Source: Glaciozyma antarctica PI12
Lineage: Eukaryota > Basidiomycota > Microbotryomycetes > Kriegeriales > Camptobasidiaceae
Direction of reading: 5' to 3'
DNA length: 64,000 nt
Assembly (NCBI GenBank): GCA_002917775.1
Contig: KZ627147.1
Location: forward strand, 546,843 to 610,842
A model generated the notes under the pieces. It was not told where the DNA came from. It saw nothing but the letters and a program-made list of their open reading frames with translations, and did not search any database. Below are positions 43,377 through 53,654 of the stretch, piece by piece. Each line of letters begins with the position of its first letter. Positions within the stretch are counted from its first letter, which is position 1. Made by a program: the position numbers and the translations under genes.

Positions 43377-45685
43377 TCAACAAAGGTCGCCAGAGCAGTC
43401 AGTGACCTCGCTGGATTGAGAGGGCGAAATGAACTCACCTTCATCTTCGTAGGGACCCGCCCTGTTTTCATCATCGTAGCCCCAGGGATTCCCCCTCTCG
43501 TCGTCCTTGTCGTCCCAGAAACCCGCCCTCTCGTCGTCCTCGTACCCCTCCTCCCACCTCCTCCCAATATCGTACTCCTCGTCCATCTCATCGAAAGAAT
43601 CGTGGGAGCTGTCCTCGTCGAGCCCGGTGTACACGATGCGCCTGCACGGCGACTCGAAGTACGAGCTGATGTGATACGAGTTGACGTGTTTGACCTGCGG
43701 TTCCGACTTGAGCAAACGCGCCGCAGGCAAGAGCAAACGACGTACTATCACCGACCACTTGAGCGCGACCGCTGGCGTACCCCCTCTGCCCCAGACGACC
43801 GTCCAAGCGTTCGATCCGTTCCGACTGCAGCCTTTGCAAGTAAAGCCGGCGCTCATCTCCTCCAGCTTCAAGTTCGTGCACTCCAGCTCGTCGATCCCGG
43901 TATCCGCAAGGAGCCGAGATACCATGCCCATCCAAGAGCTCGAAACGTAGGCGCTATACCGTCCCGGGACAAAGAGGTTCCCCGCGTGCGTTCTGAGGTG
44001 TCCGCAAATGGCGGGAAAGGCGCGGAGAGTCGTGCACACGCCGCAGATAAATTGCGAGGTGAAGGGTGCGAAGTAGGGATCCATCTCGGCGTTTCTGATG
44101 GTGGAAAGAGGAAGGGGACATTCGAGGGCGGAATCGGCAGGGCGAGGAGGGTCGAGTTTGGCGAGGATGTCATCGGGGATGGGAGTGCCGGACTGACTGA
44201 GAGCTTCGGCGAGATGGCAAAAAAAAATACGAGGGTGGTCGTCCTGCGAAATGCCTGAAGATCCGCCTCGACGTCTGCCAGGAGCTTCTCGCCGAGCCAG
44301 GCGAGCTCGTCGGCGGGCGCGTTGTCGGGTTCCCAGAGGGGTCTAACGGCGTCGAGCTTGAGGAAGCTGTGGAAGGGAGGGAAGAGGTCGCAGAGATGGT
44401 CCGCTTGAGTCTCGAGGAGACGGCTTGCGAAAGGGCGAAGACGCTCAGCGCGTTCCTGCTGCCTGACTGCCAGTTCGTTCCTAAGACGACCATCCTTGAC
44501 ACGCTGGAGCTCCACGAGAATGCCATCCTTGATCTTCGTCCAGATTTAAGAGACTTGGTCAGTGGGAGCAGCAAAGCAAACGGAATAAAACGCACTCTTG
44601 TCGCTGAGATCGGTGGGCTGGTTGACGAGCGAGCTGTAGCTGATCATGAGGTAACTGCAAGAAATCGGAGCGTCAGAAAAGCTAATCGCGCAGAGGGAGA
44701 CCGATTTACTCTCTGCGGTCCCAGCCGAGCGCAACGACCTTCTCCTCGATGCTGCACGAGAGCTGATTAGCCGCCTGGCCACAGGTTGAGACAAATTGGC
44801 TCACGCTTTGCTTCTCCTCTCGCCCGCAGCAGTAGCGAGATCTGAGCGTCCTTTCCTGTCCATCTTCTCCCAGGTGACGATAGCTTTGGCGTCCTGTTCT
44901 CCCCCGTTCAGCGAGGTTCGCGTCGTGCCAGAAAACACTCACCGAATCGCGCTTTCTCGCGCGCTCTAGCGACGTGTGAGACGTAATAAAGCGGTCGTAC
45001 TGAGTATCCTCAGGCTTTCCCTCCGACGCGAGAGAAGGCGCGACCAGGAGATGAGAAGCGTAGAGTTCGAGGAGGCGCGCGTTGACGGCTTGGACGATGG
45101 GCTTGAAGTAGAACAGCTTGCCGGTGTAGCGTCATGTGGTCGAGACTGGGGGTAGGCGGCAGCAAATTGCAACAGACGCGGAAGGAGGGCGAACGTGTGG
45201 TAGACGGGCAGCAACCGAGGGTGCGATGATGAAGGAATCCCGTCTCGCGCAGCAGCTTCGTACCGTTGAGCAAGCTGGAAAGTGCGAAACGTGGTCAGCT
45301 AATCACTTCAAGAATGTCAACCTAAGCACGTACTTCAGCCTCTGGCAGGCCTTGCAGTACCTCGCGCGAGCAGAGTAGTCCGCGAGGACGGCCCGTCCTT
45401 TCCCACAAACCTGGAGACTCGAGTATGAGCTTGATCCCAGTCCTTTAACAGCTCGAAGTACGGACCATACAGTTCCTGTCAAAGATCAAGCTTGCCCAGG
45501 CCGGTTCCGTCATGTCCTCCGACTGGCGATCCAGGTCGATGCTCCTACGCGCCGAAGCCCAAATCGACTTGGCCGAGGGAGCGAGGAGAAGCCGCCGAAT
45601 CGTCTTCGAGGTACGGGAGATGTGGAGGAGCGTGAGAGGGTCGAGGTGGGAGCAGATCTGGTAGGAGCAAGGCTGGGGTCAGCTC
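43377..45685 (-). CDS. F-box protein, expanded family, copy E (5' end lost in gap)
   Basis: The 5' end, including the PLDILSE exon, lies in the N gap; the first visible exon is ICSHLDPLTLLHISRTSKTI then RRLLLAPSAKSIWASARRSI. Then zinc motif NCMVCGKGRAVLADYSARARY / CKACQRLK, FYFKPIVQAVNARLLELYAS, VVALGWDRRE, IWTKIKDGILVELQRVKDGR, LFPPFHSFLKLDAVRPLWEP and the C-terminal FICGVCTTLRAFPAICGHLR / GFTCKGCS. A long acidic tail unlike the other copies follows (DEDSSHDSFDEMDEEYDIGR), ending DCSGDLC at the TGA at 43377-43379. The T-run (nine T on this strand, 44219-44227) sits where two coding stretches are out of frame; a change in run length would join them. Role as for the family: probable SCF adaptor. 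Confidence 0.7.
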
Positions 45686-46295
45686 NNNNNNNNNNNNNNN
45701 NNNNNNNNNNNNNNNNNNNNNNNNNNNNNNNNNNNNNNNNNNNNNNNNNNNNNNNNNNNNNNNNNNNNNNNNNNNNNNNNNNNNNNNNNNNNNNNNNNNN
45801 NNNNNNNNNNNNNNNNNNNNNNNNNNNNNNNNNNNNNNNNNNNNNNNNNNNNNNNNNNNNNNNNNNNNNNNNNNNNNNNNNNNNNNNNNNNNNNNNNNNN
45901 NNNNNNNNNNNNNNNNNNNNNNNNNNNNNNNNNNNNNNNNNNNNNNNNNNNNNNNNNNNNNNNNNNNNNNNNNNNNNNNNNNNNNNNNNNNNNNNNNNNN
46001 NNNNNNNNNNNNNNNNNNNNNNNNNNNNNNNNNNNNNNNNNNNNNNNNNNNNNNNNNNNNNNNNNNNNNNNNNNNNNNNNNNNNNNNNNNNNNNNNNNNN
46101 NNNNNNNNNNNNNNNNNNNNNNNNNNNNNNNNNNNNNNNNNNNNNNNNNNNNNNNNNNNNNNNNNNNNNNNNNNNNNNNNNNNNNNNNNNNNNNNNNNNN
46201 NNNNNNNNNNNNNNNNNNNNNNNNNNNNNNNNNNNNNNNNNNNNNNNNNNNNNNNNNNNNNNNNNNNNNNNNNNNNNNNNNNNNNNNNNNNNNNN
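45686..46295. other. Assembly gap (610 N)
   Basis: Undetermined sequence. Its left flank matches the F-box copy C intron at about 30041-30060 and its right flank matches the ABC ATPase near 27583, both in inverted order. The gap therefore probably hides the rest of copy E, a UPF0014 permease and the front of the ATPase. The same interval in the first copy is about 2.46 kb, so the N length may be nominal. Confidence 0.9.
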
Positions 46296-46624
46296 GGTGC
46301 TGCTGCTGGATGGTGAGTGTGGCGTCTCTCTCTCTCTCTCGCTGGACTGCTGTGAGGGCCAAACCAGGTTTCAGAACGGATGGAGCGAGCAGATCTTGCA
46401 CTGCCCGCGTGCGGAAGGGAGAACTAACGACCCTTCGCACGCAGAACCCACCTCATCACTCGACGCAGTCTCCACCGCGCTCGTCGAAGCCAGCACCCGA
46501 CAAGCAAGGGAAACGACAAGCCTGCATCTGGGCGACGCATTCCGATGAACAGGCGAAGCGTGTGGCCGACGCGACACTCATTATCGGGAAACGGGTCGAG
46601 AACGGCGTAGCGAGCGGGGAGTGA
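46296..46624 (+). pseudogene. 3' fragment of a second FetA/STAR1-type ABC ATPase
   Basis: It starts at the gap edge with VLLLD (Walker B), a donor GTGAGT, a CT-rich intron, acceptor CGCAG at about 46442, then EPTSSLDAVSTALVEA (D-loop). The following block, homologous to the other copy's last exon (DKQGKRQACIWATHSDEQ, ending NGVASGE at 46622-46624), is in a different frame from the D-loop exon. Relative to the copy at 27.2 kb it is two bases shorter between them. The reading as assembled would lose the H-loop His. The two copies are clearly homologous but diverged in both exon and intron. It is inverted relative to the first copy and convergent with GPI15. Confidence 0.7.
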
Positions 46625-46914
46625 AGGGGGCGGGCAGCTAGAGTCTGAGGGAGAGAGGGGATATCGCGTTGTTGTCAAGAATACCAAGCAGTGCGAAGTT
46701 TGAGGCGTTTTAAGGAGGTGTTCTCCGGATTGCTCCCCAACTGCCCGCATACCTGCTTCGTACCTTCCCGCGCAACGCCTTGCTCGAGTCGGAGCCCGCC
46801 AAACGACCCAAAGCCGAACGCAAAGCCCTCCAGGAAGCTCTCAGTCGCAGCGAGGGAGCGCAGTGTTTCCGAATCCCAGCACGTCTTCGATCCTGCGACG
46901 CCATCGTCTGTTTA

Positions 46915-47745
46915 TCAACACACCAGTTCACCCTCCGCCTCGTCGTCGCCTAGCTCATCAAACATCGTACTCCTCACCCCCTGCCAAACCGTCCTCAACT
47001 CCTTCAACCTCGGCATCGTCTCCTGCGACCCAACATCAGCTCTTCCTCCCCTCGCTCCGCAAAGAGCTCACCGGAAAGCCCACTCTCAGCCTCACTCCCT
47101 CTTCCTCGTCCTGTATCACCACGAGATAATACAGGATCTCCCATCCCGAGATGCCTTCTTGAATCACGATGTTGGAGAGGGAGGAGATGGGGAGGAAGAG
47201 GCGCGAGGAGGAGAGGCGGAGAGGAGGGAGGAGGGGGAGGAGGAGGCCTCGCGTGGTGGTAAGCTGAAGACCTAGGCCGCGGATTGCGAGGAGGGATTCT
47301 GGGGAGGAGAGAGTGAGCGTGCGAAGGGAGGGGAGGGAGCTGGGGCTGGGTGCTCCTCAAGCTGCTCAGGGAGAGACGGGACCTGGACACAGCGGTGTAC
47401 GCCTTGAACCAGTCGCCTGTAAGCCAGCTGCAGTGCCACATCTTCCCTAAGCCCCTGCTGGACGCACGAAAAGGCGACTCACCCTCCAACACGACGCTCG
47501 TCTTGGCCCTCCCCCATATCGCTCCCATTGCCACACCCGCCCAAGTCCAGTAGCCCTACAACCACGCCCATTAGCTCTTCCGCTCCTTCCGTGAGATAGA
47601 GAGTCGAACGCACCCCAGAAGCCACAGCAGTCCCGAGCAAGGCAAGTGAGAGCGCGTCGAGGAGAGGGGAGGGGAGGGCGGTAGACTGGATCGTGTAGCA
47701 AGACAGCGCTGGCGTACCAGCCACAGTCAACCTCGACCTATCCAT
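46915..47745 (-). CDS. GPI15: GPI-GlcNAc transferase subunit Gpi15 / PIG-H
   Basis: ATG at 47743-47745 (MDRSRLTVAGTPALSCYTIQ). A hydrophobic hairpin is formed by LLDALSLALLGTAVASG and YWTWAGVAMGAIW. The PIG-H core follows: LTLSSPESLLAIRGLGLQLT, RLFLPISSLSNIVIQEGISG and WEILYYLVVIQDEEEGVRLR, matching the family pattern ESLLxIxxxGxQL and I-V-I-x-E-x-[IV]-x-x-x-x-[IV]-x-Y-Y-L. The final exon is ETMPRLKELRTVWQGVRSTM, ending at the TGA at 46915-46917. It belongs to the ER-membrane complex that starts GPI-anchor synthesis. Introns are at about 47556-47613, 47475-47540, 47395-47437 (which restores frame into SLRTLTLSSPE) and near 47020-47070. The 290-bp stretch between its stop and the ABC fragment shows no clear gene, though a short plus-strand open stretch (LESEPAKRPKAERKALQEAL) lies there. 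Confidence 0.8.
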
Positions 47746-47758
47746 CCTGAATCGCTCC

Positions 47759-47801
47759 CGTCGTCGTCGTCGTCGTCTCGTCGTCGTCGTCGTCGTCGTC
47801 G
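47759..47801 (+). repeat. CGT trinucleotide microsatellite
   Basis: An imperfect run of about 14 CGT units with one interruption, located in the 102-bp divergent spacer between the ATGs of GPI15 and EAF7. It occupies much of the shared promoter. Confidence 0.9.
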
Positions 47802-47847
47802 AGAGTCAAGAAGCCAACCTCCTCCGCACTCCTCTCTCCCTCTCACC

Positions 47848-48985
47848 ATGTTCGCCCCACCCCCCGGCACCATCTCCGCACGCCTCCCTACTCCAGACCC
47901 TCCGTTCCTCGACACGACCGAAGGCGAAACGGCCTTCTTCCGCGCGCTGATCCACCACCGCCCTGTCGGCCCAGACCGTCACTGGCACATGCTCGCCGTC
48001 GAGCTCTCCCTCCGGGATCATTCGTCGCATGACTGGCGCCAGATCCCCAGAGGGAGATTTGTGGCGCAAGTATGGGGAACTGTTTGATGTGAGCAAGCTG
48101 GAGGAGATGGTGGCCGTTCGTTCCTTTCCTATCTCTCTCGTCTCTCGTGGAGCTGATGCGCGCACAGGACCAGGAAGCAGAGAAGGACGACACGGATACA
48201 TTGCAGAAGGAGTTCGCTCTCACGCCTCTCTCCCCCTCCCCCTCTCGCACCGCCCTCTTCACCCGCGGCGAACGCGACACCTCAGCCCCCTCCTCTCCCC
48301 CTCCCTCTCCCACCCGCGAGATCTCTGTCCCAGTACAAGAACCAAAGCGCGCTGCACAGGCGTTGGAGAAACGTTCGGCGAAGAAGGTGAGGAAGAGCTT
48401 GAAGGAGGAGGAGAGTGGGAGTGAGTTGAGTGAGCTTGAGGGGGGAGAGGAGGAGAGTGAGGAGGAGAGTGGGGAGGGAGGGAGTGGGGATGATGGAGCT
48501 GCGTATGTCGATAGGGAGGCTTCGAAGGAGGCTGGTACGTCCTCTCTCTCTTTCGCGTGGTGGAGAGGGAGCTGATGGTGGTACAGCGGTGGGAGAGAAG
48601 ATTCGTAGTATGCCGCCCATCAAGAGGAATACGCGAGCGAGGAGCGGGTCGACGGTCACGGACGGAGGAATGAGCGCAAAGGATGCGAAAGCGGCAAAGG
48701 AGTTTGAGAAGAAGGAGGCGGCCAAGATCAGGCGCAAGGAGCGGGATCAGGCGAGGAAGAAAGAGGCGAAGGAGCTCAAGGAGGCCAAGGAAGCGGGCGG
48801 CAGCGAGCAAAGCGGGGAGAGGGAGGGAGAGCAGGGTGCGTTGGTCGTTTTCCTCGGCGTCGCAGGAGGTGCTGATGATTCTCGCGCGCGCAGACGAGGT
48901 AGCGAGGAGAATGAGCTCAGAAATCTCCCATTGTTGTGCAATCCACCATATTTCTACGCTCCACCTCCTCCAAAGTAATCCTTGA
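47848..48985 (+). CDS. EAF7: NuA4 subunit EAF7 / MRGBP family
   Basis: ATG at 47848 (MFAPPPGTISARLPTPDPPF). The family domain GETAFFRALIHHRPVGPDRHW then HMLAVELSLRD, followed by SPEGDLWRKYGELFDVSKLEEM, is typical of EAF7 (F-x-A-[ML]-x-x-[HK]-[RK]-P-x-G...[FH]-H-M). The two halves are one base out of step near 48015-48045, possibly a draft error. The remainder is a charged low-complexity tail (GSELSELEGGEEESEEESGE; MPPIKRNTRARSGSTVTDGG; long Lys/Glu helix RRKERDQARKKEAKELKEAK). EAF7 is part of the NuA4 histone acetyltransferase complex. The last exon (DEVARRMSSEISHCC, ending 48985) is uncertain and overlaps the 3' end of the convergent phosphatase gene. Confidence 0.75.
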
Positions 48986-50057
48986 GAGACTGCGGAAGGC
49001 GGGCTCATCAGCTTCGTCCTCGCCCACTTCGCACGAGATACTCACCTTCTGACGAGGGTCATGTCCCGCACTCCCAATCCCTCCTTTCTGCCTCACCAAC
49101 CCCTCCAAATGCTCGACCTGATTCAGCGCCACGACCTTATGCCTCAACGTCGGCACCTTGACGCTCTGCGGGATCCCCCTCGGCAGGTCTTCATGCCTCT
49201 CCGGCAGCTCAATCGTTGGCTCCCTCTTCTCCTCCTCGACCTTGATCACCTCCTGCACCTCCTCCTCATTCGCCCAAATCTCCACCCTAGCCCACCCCGT
49301 ATTCGTATACCCACTCGTCTTGACAAACCTCTCCCCCTCTCCCCCCTCTCCAGCCCTCTTGATCGCAAACATCATCTCACTCAAAAAAATCCCATGCGCC
49401 ACAACCACCACATGCTCCCCCTCCCCTCTCGCGCTCCTAACCACATGCGGCGCTACGAATTCCCTCAACGCCTTCATAGCCCTCGCGCCGACCTCATCTA
49501 GCGATTCGGCGCGCTCGGCAAGACGGAAAGCACGGTGATCCTCCCACGGCAAATGGGAGGAGGAAAATGCTCCGGCGTCCCAGGGTTCGCCTTCCGCGGC
49601 GCCGAAGAACTGTTCGCGGAGGAGGGGGGAGACGGTGAAGGGGGGAATGGGGGAGGAGAGGTTGGCGGAGTGGAGGTTGGTCGCGGTGGTGTGGGCGCGT
49701 TTGAGGTCCGAGGTGTAGATTGCTGTGTCGTTGAAGGGGTTAGCTGGAGTGGAGGAAGGTGGACGATGGACCCTGAGGGAGAGGATGCACCTGTGATGGG
49801 GACTTCTTTGAAATGCTCTGCTAGACGCAGGGACTGGTTGAAGCCGTGGTTCGTAAGAGGAGCATCACGGTGTCCTGCCCAGAGCGCTGCACATAGGGAG
49901 AAGTTGGGAGTCAGCAAGGGGTCCTCGGCGATGAGGTGTGGCGTCTCCACTCGTCCAACCCTCCCTCGAGACCCCTACGCGATTCAGCGATCTACGTACC
50001 GGTGAGGTTATCGACACTCTCGCCGTGTCGGACCATCGTGAGGATTAGAGGTGGCAT
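48954..50057 (-). CDS. Histidine phosphatase (phosphoglycerate mutase superfamily)
   Basis: ATG at 50055-50057: MPPLILTMVRHGESVDNLT, carrying the R-H-G motif with the phospho-acceptor His, then ALWAGHRDAPLTNHGFNQSL (L-T-x-x-G), AIYTSDLKRAHTTATNL, LLREQFFGAAEGEPWD and the second catalytic His in EHVVVVAHGIFLSEMMFAIK. A longer C-terminal part (GYTNTGWARVEIWANEEEVQ) reaches GHDPRQK, an intron, and DYFGGGGA at the TAG (48954-48956). Without that intron the frame would close at 48917. Introns are at about 49885-50000 and 49725-49793. It resembles fungal broad-specificity phosphatases of the PGAM fold rather than glycolytic mutase; substrate unknown. Confidence 0.85.
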
Positions 50058-50432
50058 CGCTGAGAGGAGGTCGGGATCGGTGGAAAGGGGCCGAGGAGCT
50101 GGCTCGTGTACGTGGTGCGGTGAGCTAGGTGGGAGGCGTGGACGAGCTGGGAGGTGCAGGGAGGTGCTGAGTCGTAGTTGGAGGTTGTCGAGGTGTGGGA
50201 GGAGCCAAGTCGCGAAGGTCGAAAGACGCTCGAGTCACCGCGCCGGAGAGGGGAGCACGTCTTCCTCCTTCCTTCCGCCTTCTTACAGACTTTCTACCAG
50301 GGCGCACTGGCAGCCCTGAGGAGCAGACACGCGCTCCGGGACGAGAGCGGCGCGCAGAGCTGCGTCCCTAACAGCCTCCTCCGATCCCCTCTTCCATGCT
50401 GCTCCGCTGCACCTTGACGCGTACTACTCCGC
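50058..50432. other. Intergenic region
   Basis: Upstream region of the histidine phosphatase and 3' flank of the next minus-strand gene. No supported feature is seen. Confidence 0.4.
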
Positions 50433-51210
50433 TCAGGCTAGCTTAGGGAACGGCTTCACTTTGAGGACGCACGCGGCGGGAAGGGTATGCGATGCGGACG
50501 CTGGGACGTGGGTCTGGAAAGATGGCTGTTGAACTGCTTCACCGAGGGTGGTCTGCTCGGCTTGCGACGGTGCAATGGATGTTATGTTAGGAGAGTGCGT
50601 GCTTGTTGATTTCCTGAACTTCTTGCGGAGCTCGGAAGAACAATCCAGGACTGCCAGGACGCCGACGCCATCGACATCGACCACCGCTCTCCTCCACCCG
50701 CTTCGCCCTCCCGCTTTAACAGCAGTACTCGACGCTCCTCCCCGAGCGCTTTTAGCGGAATGCCGTGCTCTGCTCGACGCCTCAAGTATTCTGAAGGTTC
50801 CCCTTCCACCTCGCTCGTCGGTACCTCAGAGGCGCGAGTTCTCGCCTCTCAGCCTGCTCATCTGCCACTGGCGCTTTACCACGCTCGTTTCTACCTGTTG
50901 GAATATGTTCTTTCTGAGCAGCGATGAACGAGCCAGCGGATCGTGAACGCGATATCTCTCGGAGCGAAGTTGCCCTGTGAGCCTCGAGCTCATCGTTGAC
51001 GCTCGTCAAGGGGCTCTCTATCTGCTGAGCATGTTCATGGGACGGGGCATGAGGGAGGAGATTTGAAGAGTACGGGAGTTTGGGGTTGGTCGAGGTCGAG
51101 GCTTGCGAAGAGGGAGCGAAGGTCGTCGCTGGTGCTGCTTCCTGACTTTGTGTCCTTTTTGCACGGTGAACGGCTGCGTTATCTTTGCTGTTTCTTGCAG
51201 AGCTGATCAT
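50433..51210 (-). CDS. Unrecognised protein
   Basis: ATG at 51208-51210 (MISSARNSKDNAAVHRAKRT). A Ser/Pro/Thr-rich N-terminus (ATTFAPSSQASTSTNPKLPY) leads to a charged segment (EISRSRSAGSFIAAQKEHIP). Coding-like stretches continue in other frames: TSEVEGEPSEYLRRRAEHGI then PLKALGEERRVLLLKREG, and finally VLAVLDCSSELRKKFRKSTS with a Ser/Gln/Pro tail ending VLKVKPFPKLA at 50433. The frame changes near 50815 and 50700 are not explained by obvious introns, so exon limits are uncertain. No domain is recognised. It is divergent to GIS2 over about 340 bp. Confidence 0.4.
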
Positions 51211-51552
51211 GGAGTCTACAGGGCTGGAATGTAGCAGGACCTTGTGTAGCAGGACCTTGCGAACAACAGCTACGGAGGTGGGAGTTTGGCTGGGATTTGG
51301 GGCTGAAACTGGCTCGCTCGCCGTCGTTCGTTCTCGATGGAGTTTCCTCTTTTTTCTGAAGTCTAGTCGTTCGTATTCAAAGTCAAGTTTGGCTGTAAAG
51401 TCGTCCTCGCTCAGCCAAAATCGAAAGGAGAAGGACCGAGCTCACTCAGCCTTTTTTGACTTCGTCAGTCGTCTCTCTCTTCTCTCCTTAACCCACTCTC
51501 TCAACAACTCTTCCCCCGTACTACCCACCACACCACCCACCTAAACTACAAA
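51211..51552. promoter_or_regulatory. GIS2 upstream region
   Basis: Divergent spacer ahead of GIS2. The last 90 bp are strongly pyrimidine-rich (CTCTCTCTTCTCTCC, CTTCCCCC) directly before AAAATGG, a pattern of highly expressed fungal genes. An 18-bp direct repeat (GTAGCAGGACCTTG) occurs at about 51230-51260. Confidence 0.4.
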
Positions 51553-52959
<1,407 letters not shown>

Positions 52960-53654
52960 ACGGCGTTTGGTCTCCCCTCTCCCTCTCCTCCCTCCCTCCC
53001 TCTCCCTGTTTCGATAGGCGTGTACGATTTCGCAGAAACCTGAATGCAGAAAACGCAATGGGGCGGGGTTGATATGCTCCTTTCTTTGACGCGAGTGAGA
53101 GTGGTGAGAAGGGAGAAGGTGGAGAGAAGGCGAGGAAGGTCGGATTCCGGAGGTTCGCGTGGTCTGAACTCGAGGAGTGTTCGCTCCCGATTCAATCTTG
53201 TCCTCTGCAAACGAGGAGGAGGTTATGGGGTTAGACCGCGCGGAATCGAAAAGGAAGGGGAGAGAGAGTCGTTCGTTCCCTCTCTTGCTACCGCCAGACC
53301 TTCGTTCGCTCGCTCGTTCGCACGTACTCTACTGTACGCCCCAACCCGACGACGCTTTCTCTCCTTCCCGACCCCGAAAAGACGACACAGGACCCTCTTC
53401 CATCAGCCCCTCTCCCGTGTCTCCTCGGAACCCGCTCCGAATGGAAGCTACTGCGTTGCTCGGGCCTTGGACCCTCGTTCGTACCGAGTTCCTTCTCGCT
53501 CTTCCTCCCTCTGCTTCCCCGCTCGAAACCGTCGTATTAGGCGCCCTCTCGACCCTCCTCCTCACCACTTCGTGAGGTCAACCGCACGCAAGACCCCCTC
53601 CAGTGAGGCCTATCAACGCTCGACCTCCCCTCGTTCTTCACCCCTCCCACGACG
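52960..53654. other. GIS2 - exportin intergenic region
   Basis: It holds the GIS2 3' UTR and promoter/5' leader of the exportin gene. ORFs on both strands lack recognisable domains and ATG context. No gene is assigned. Confidence 0.4.

Noticed and set aside
46741-46912. Plus-strand open stretch reading LESEPAKRPKAERKALQEAL
   Set aside because: Coding-like in composition but short, without ATG, splice partners or a recognisable family. Left unannotated.
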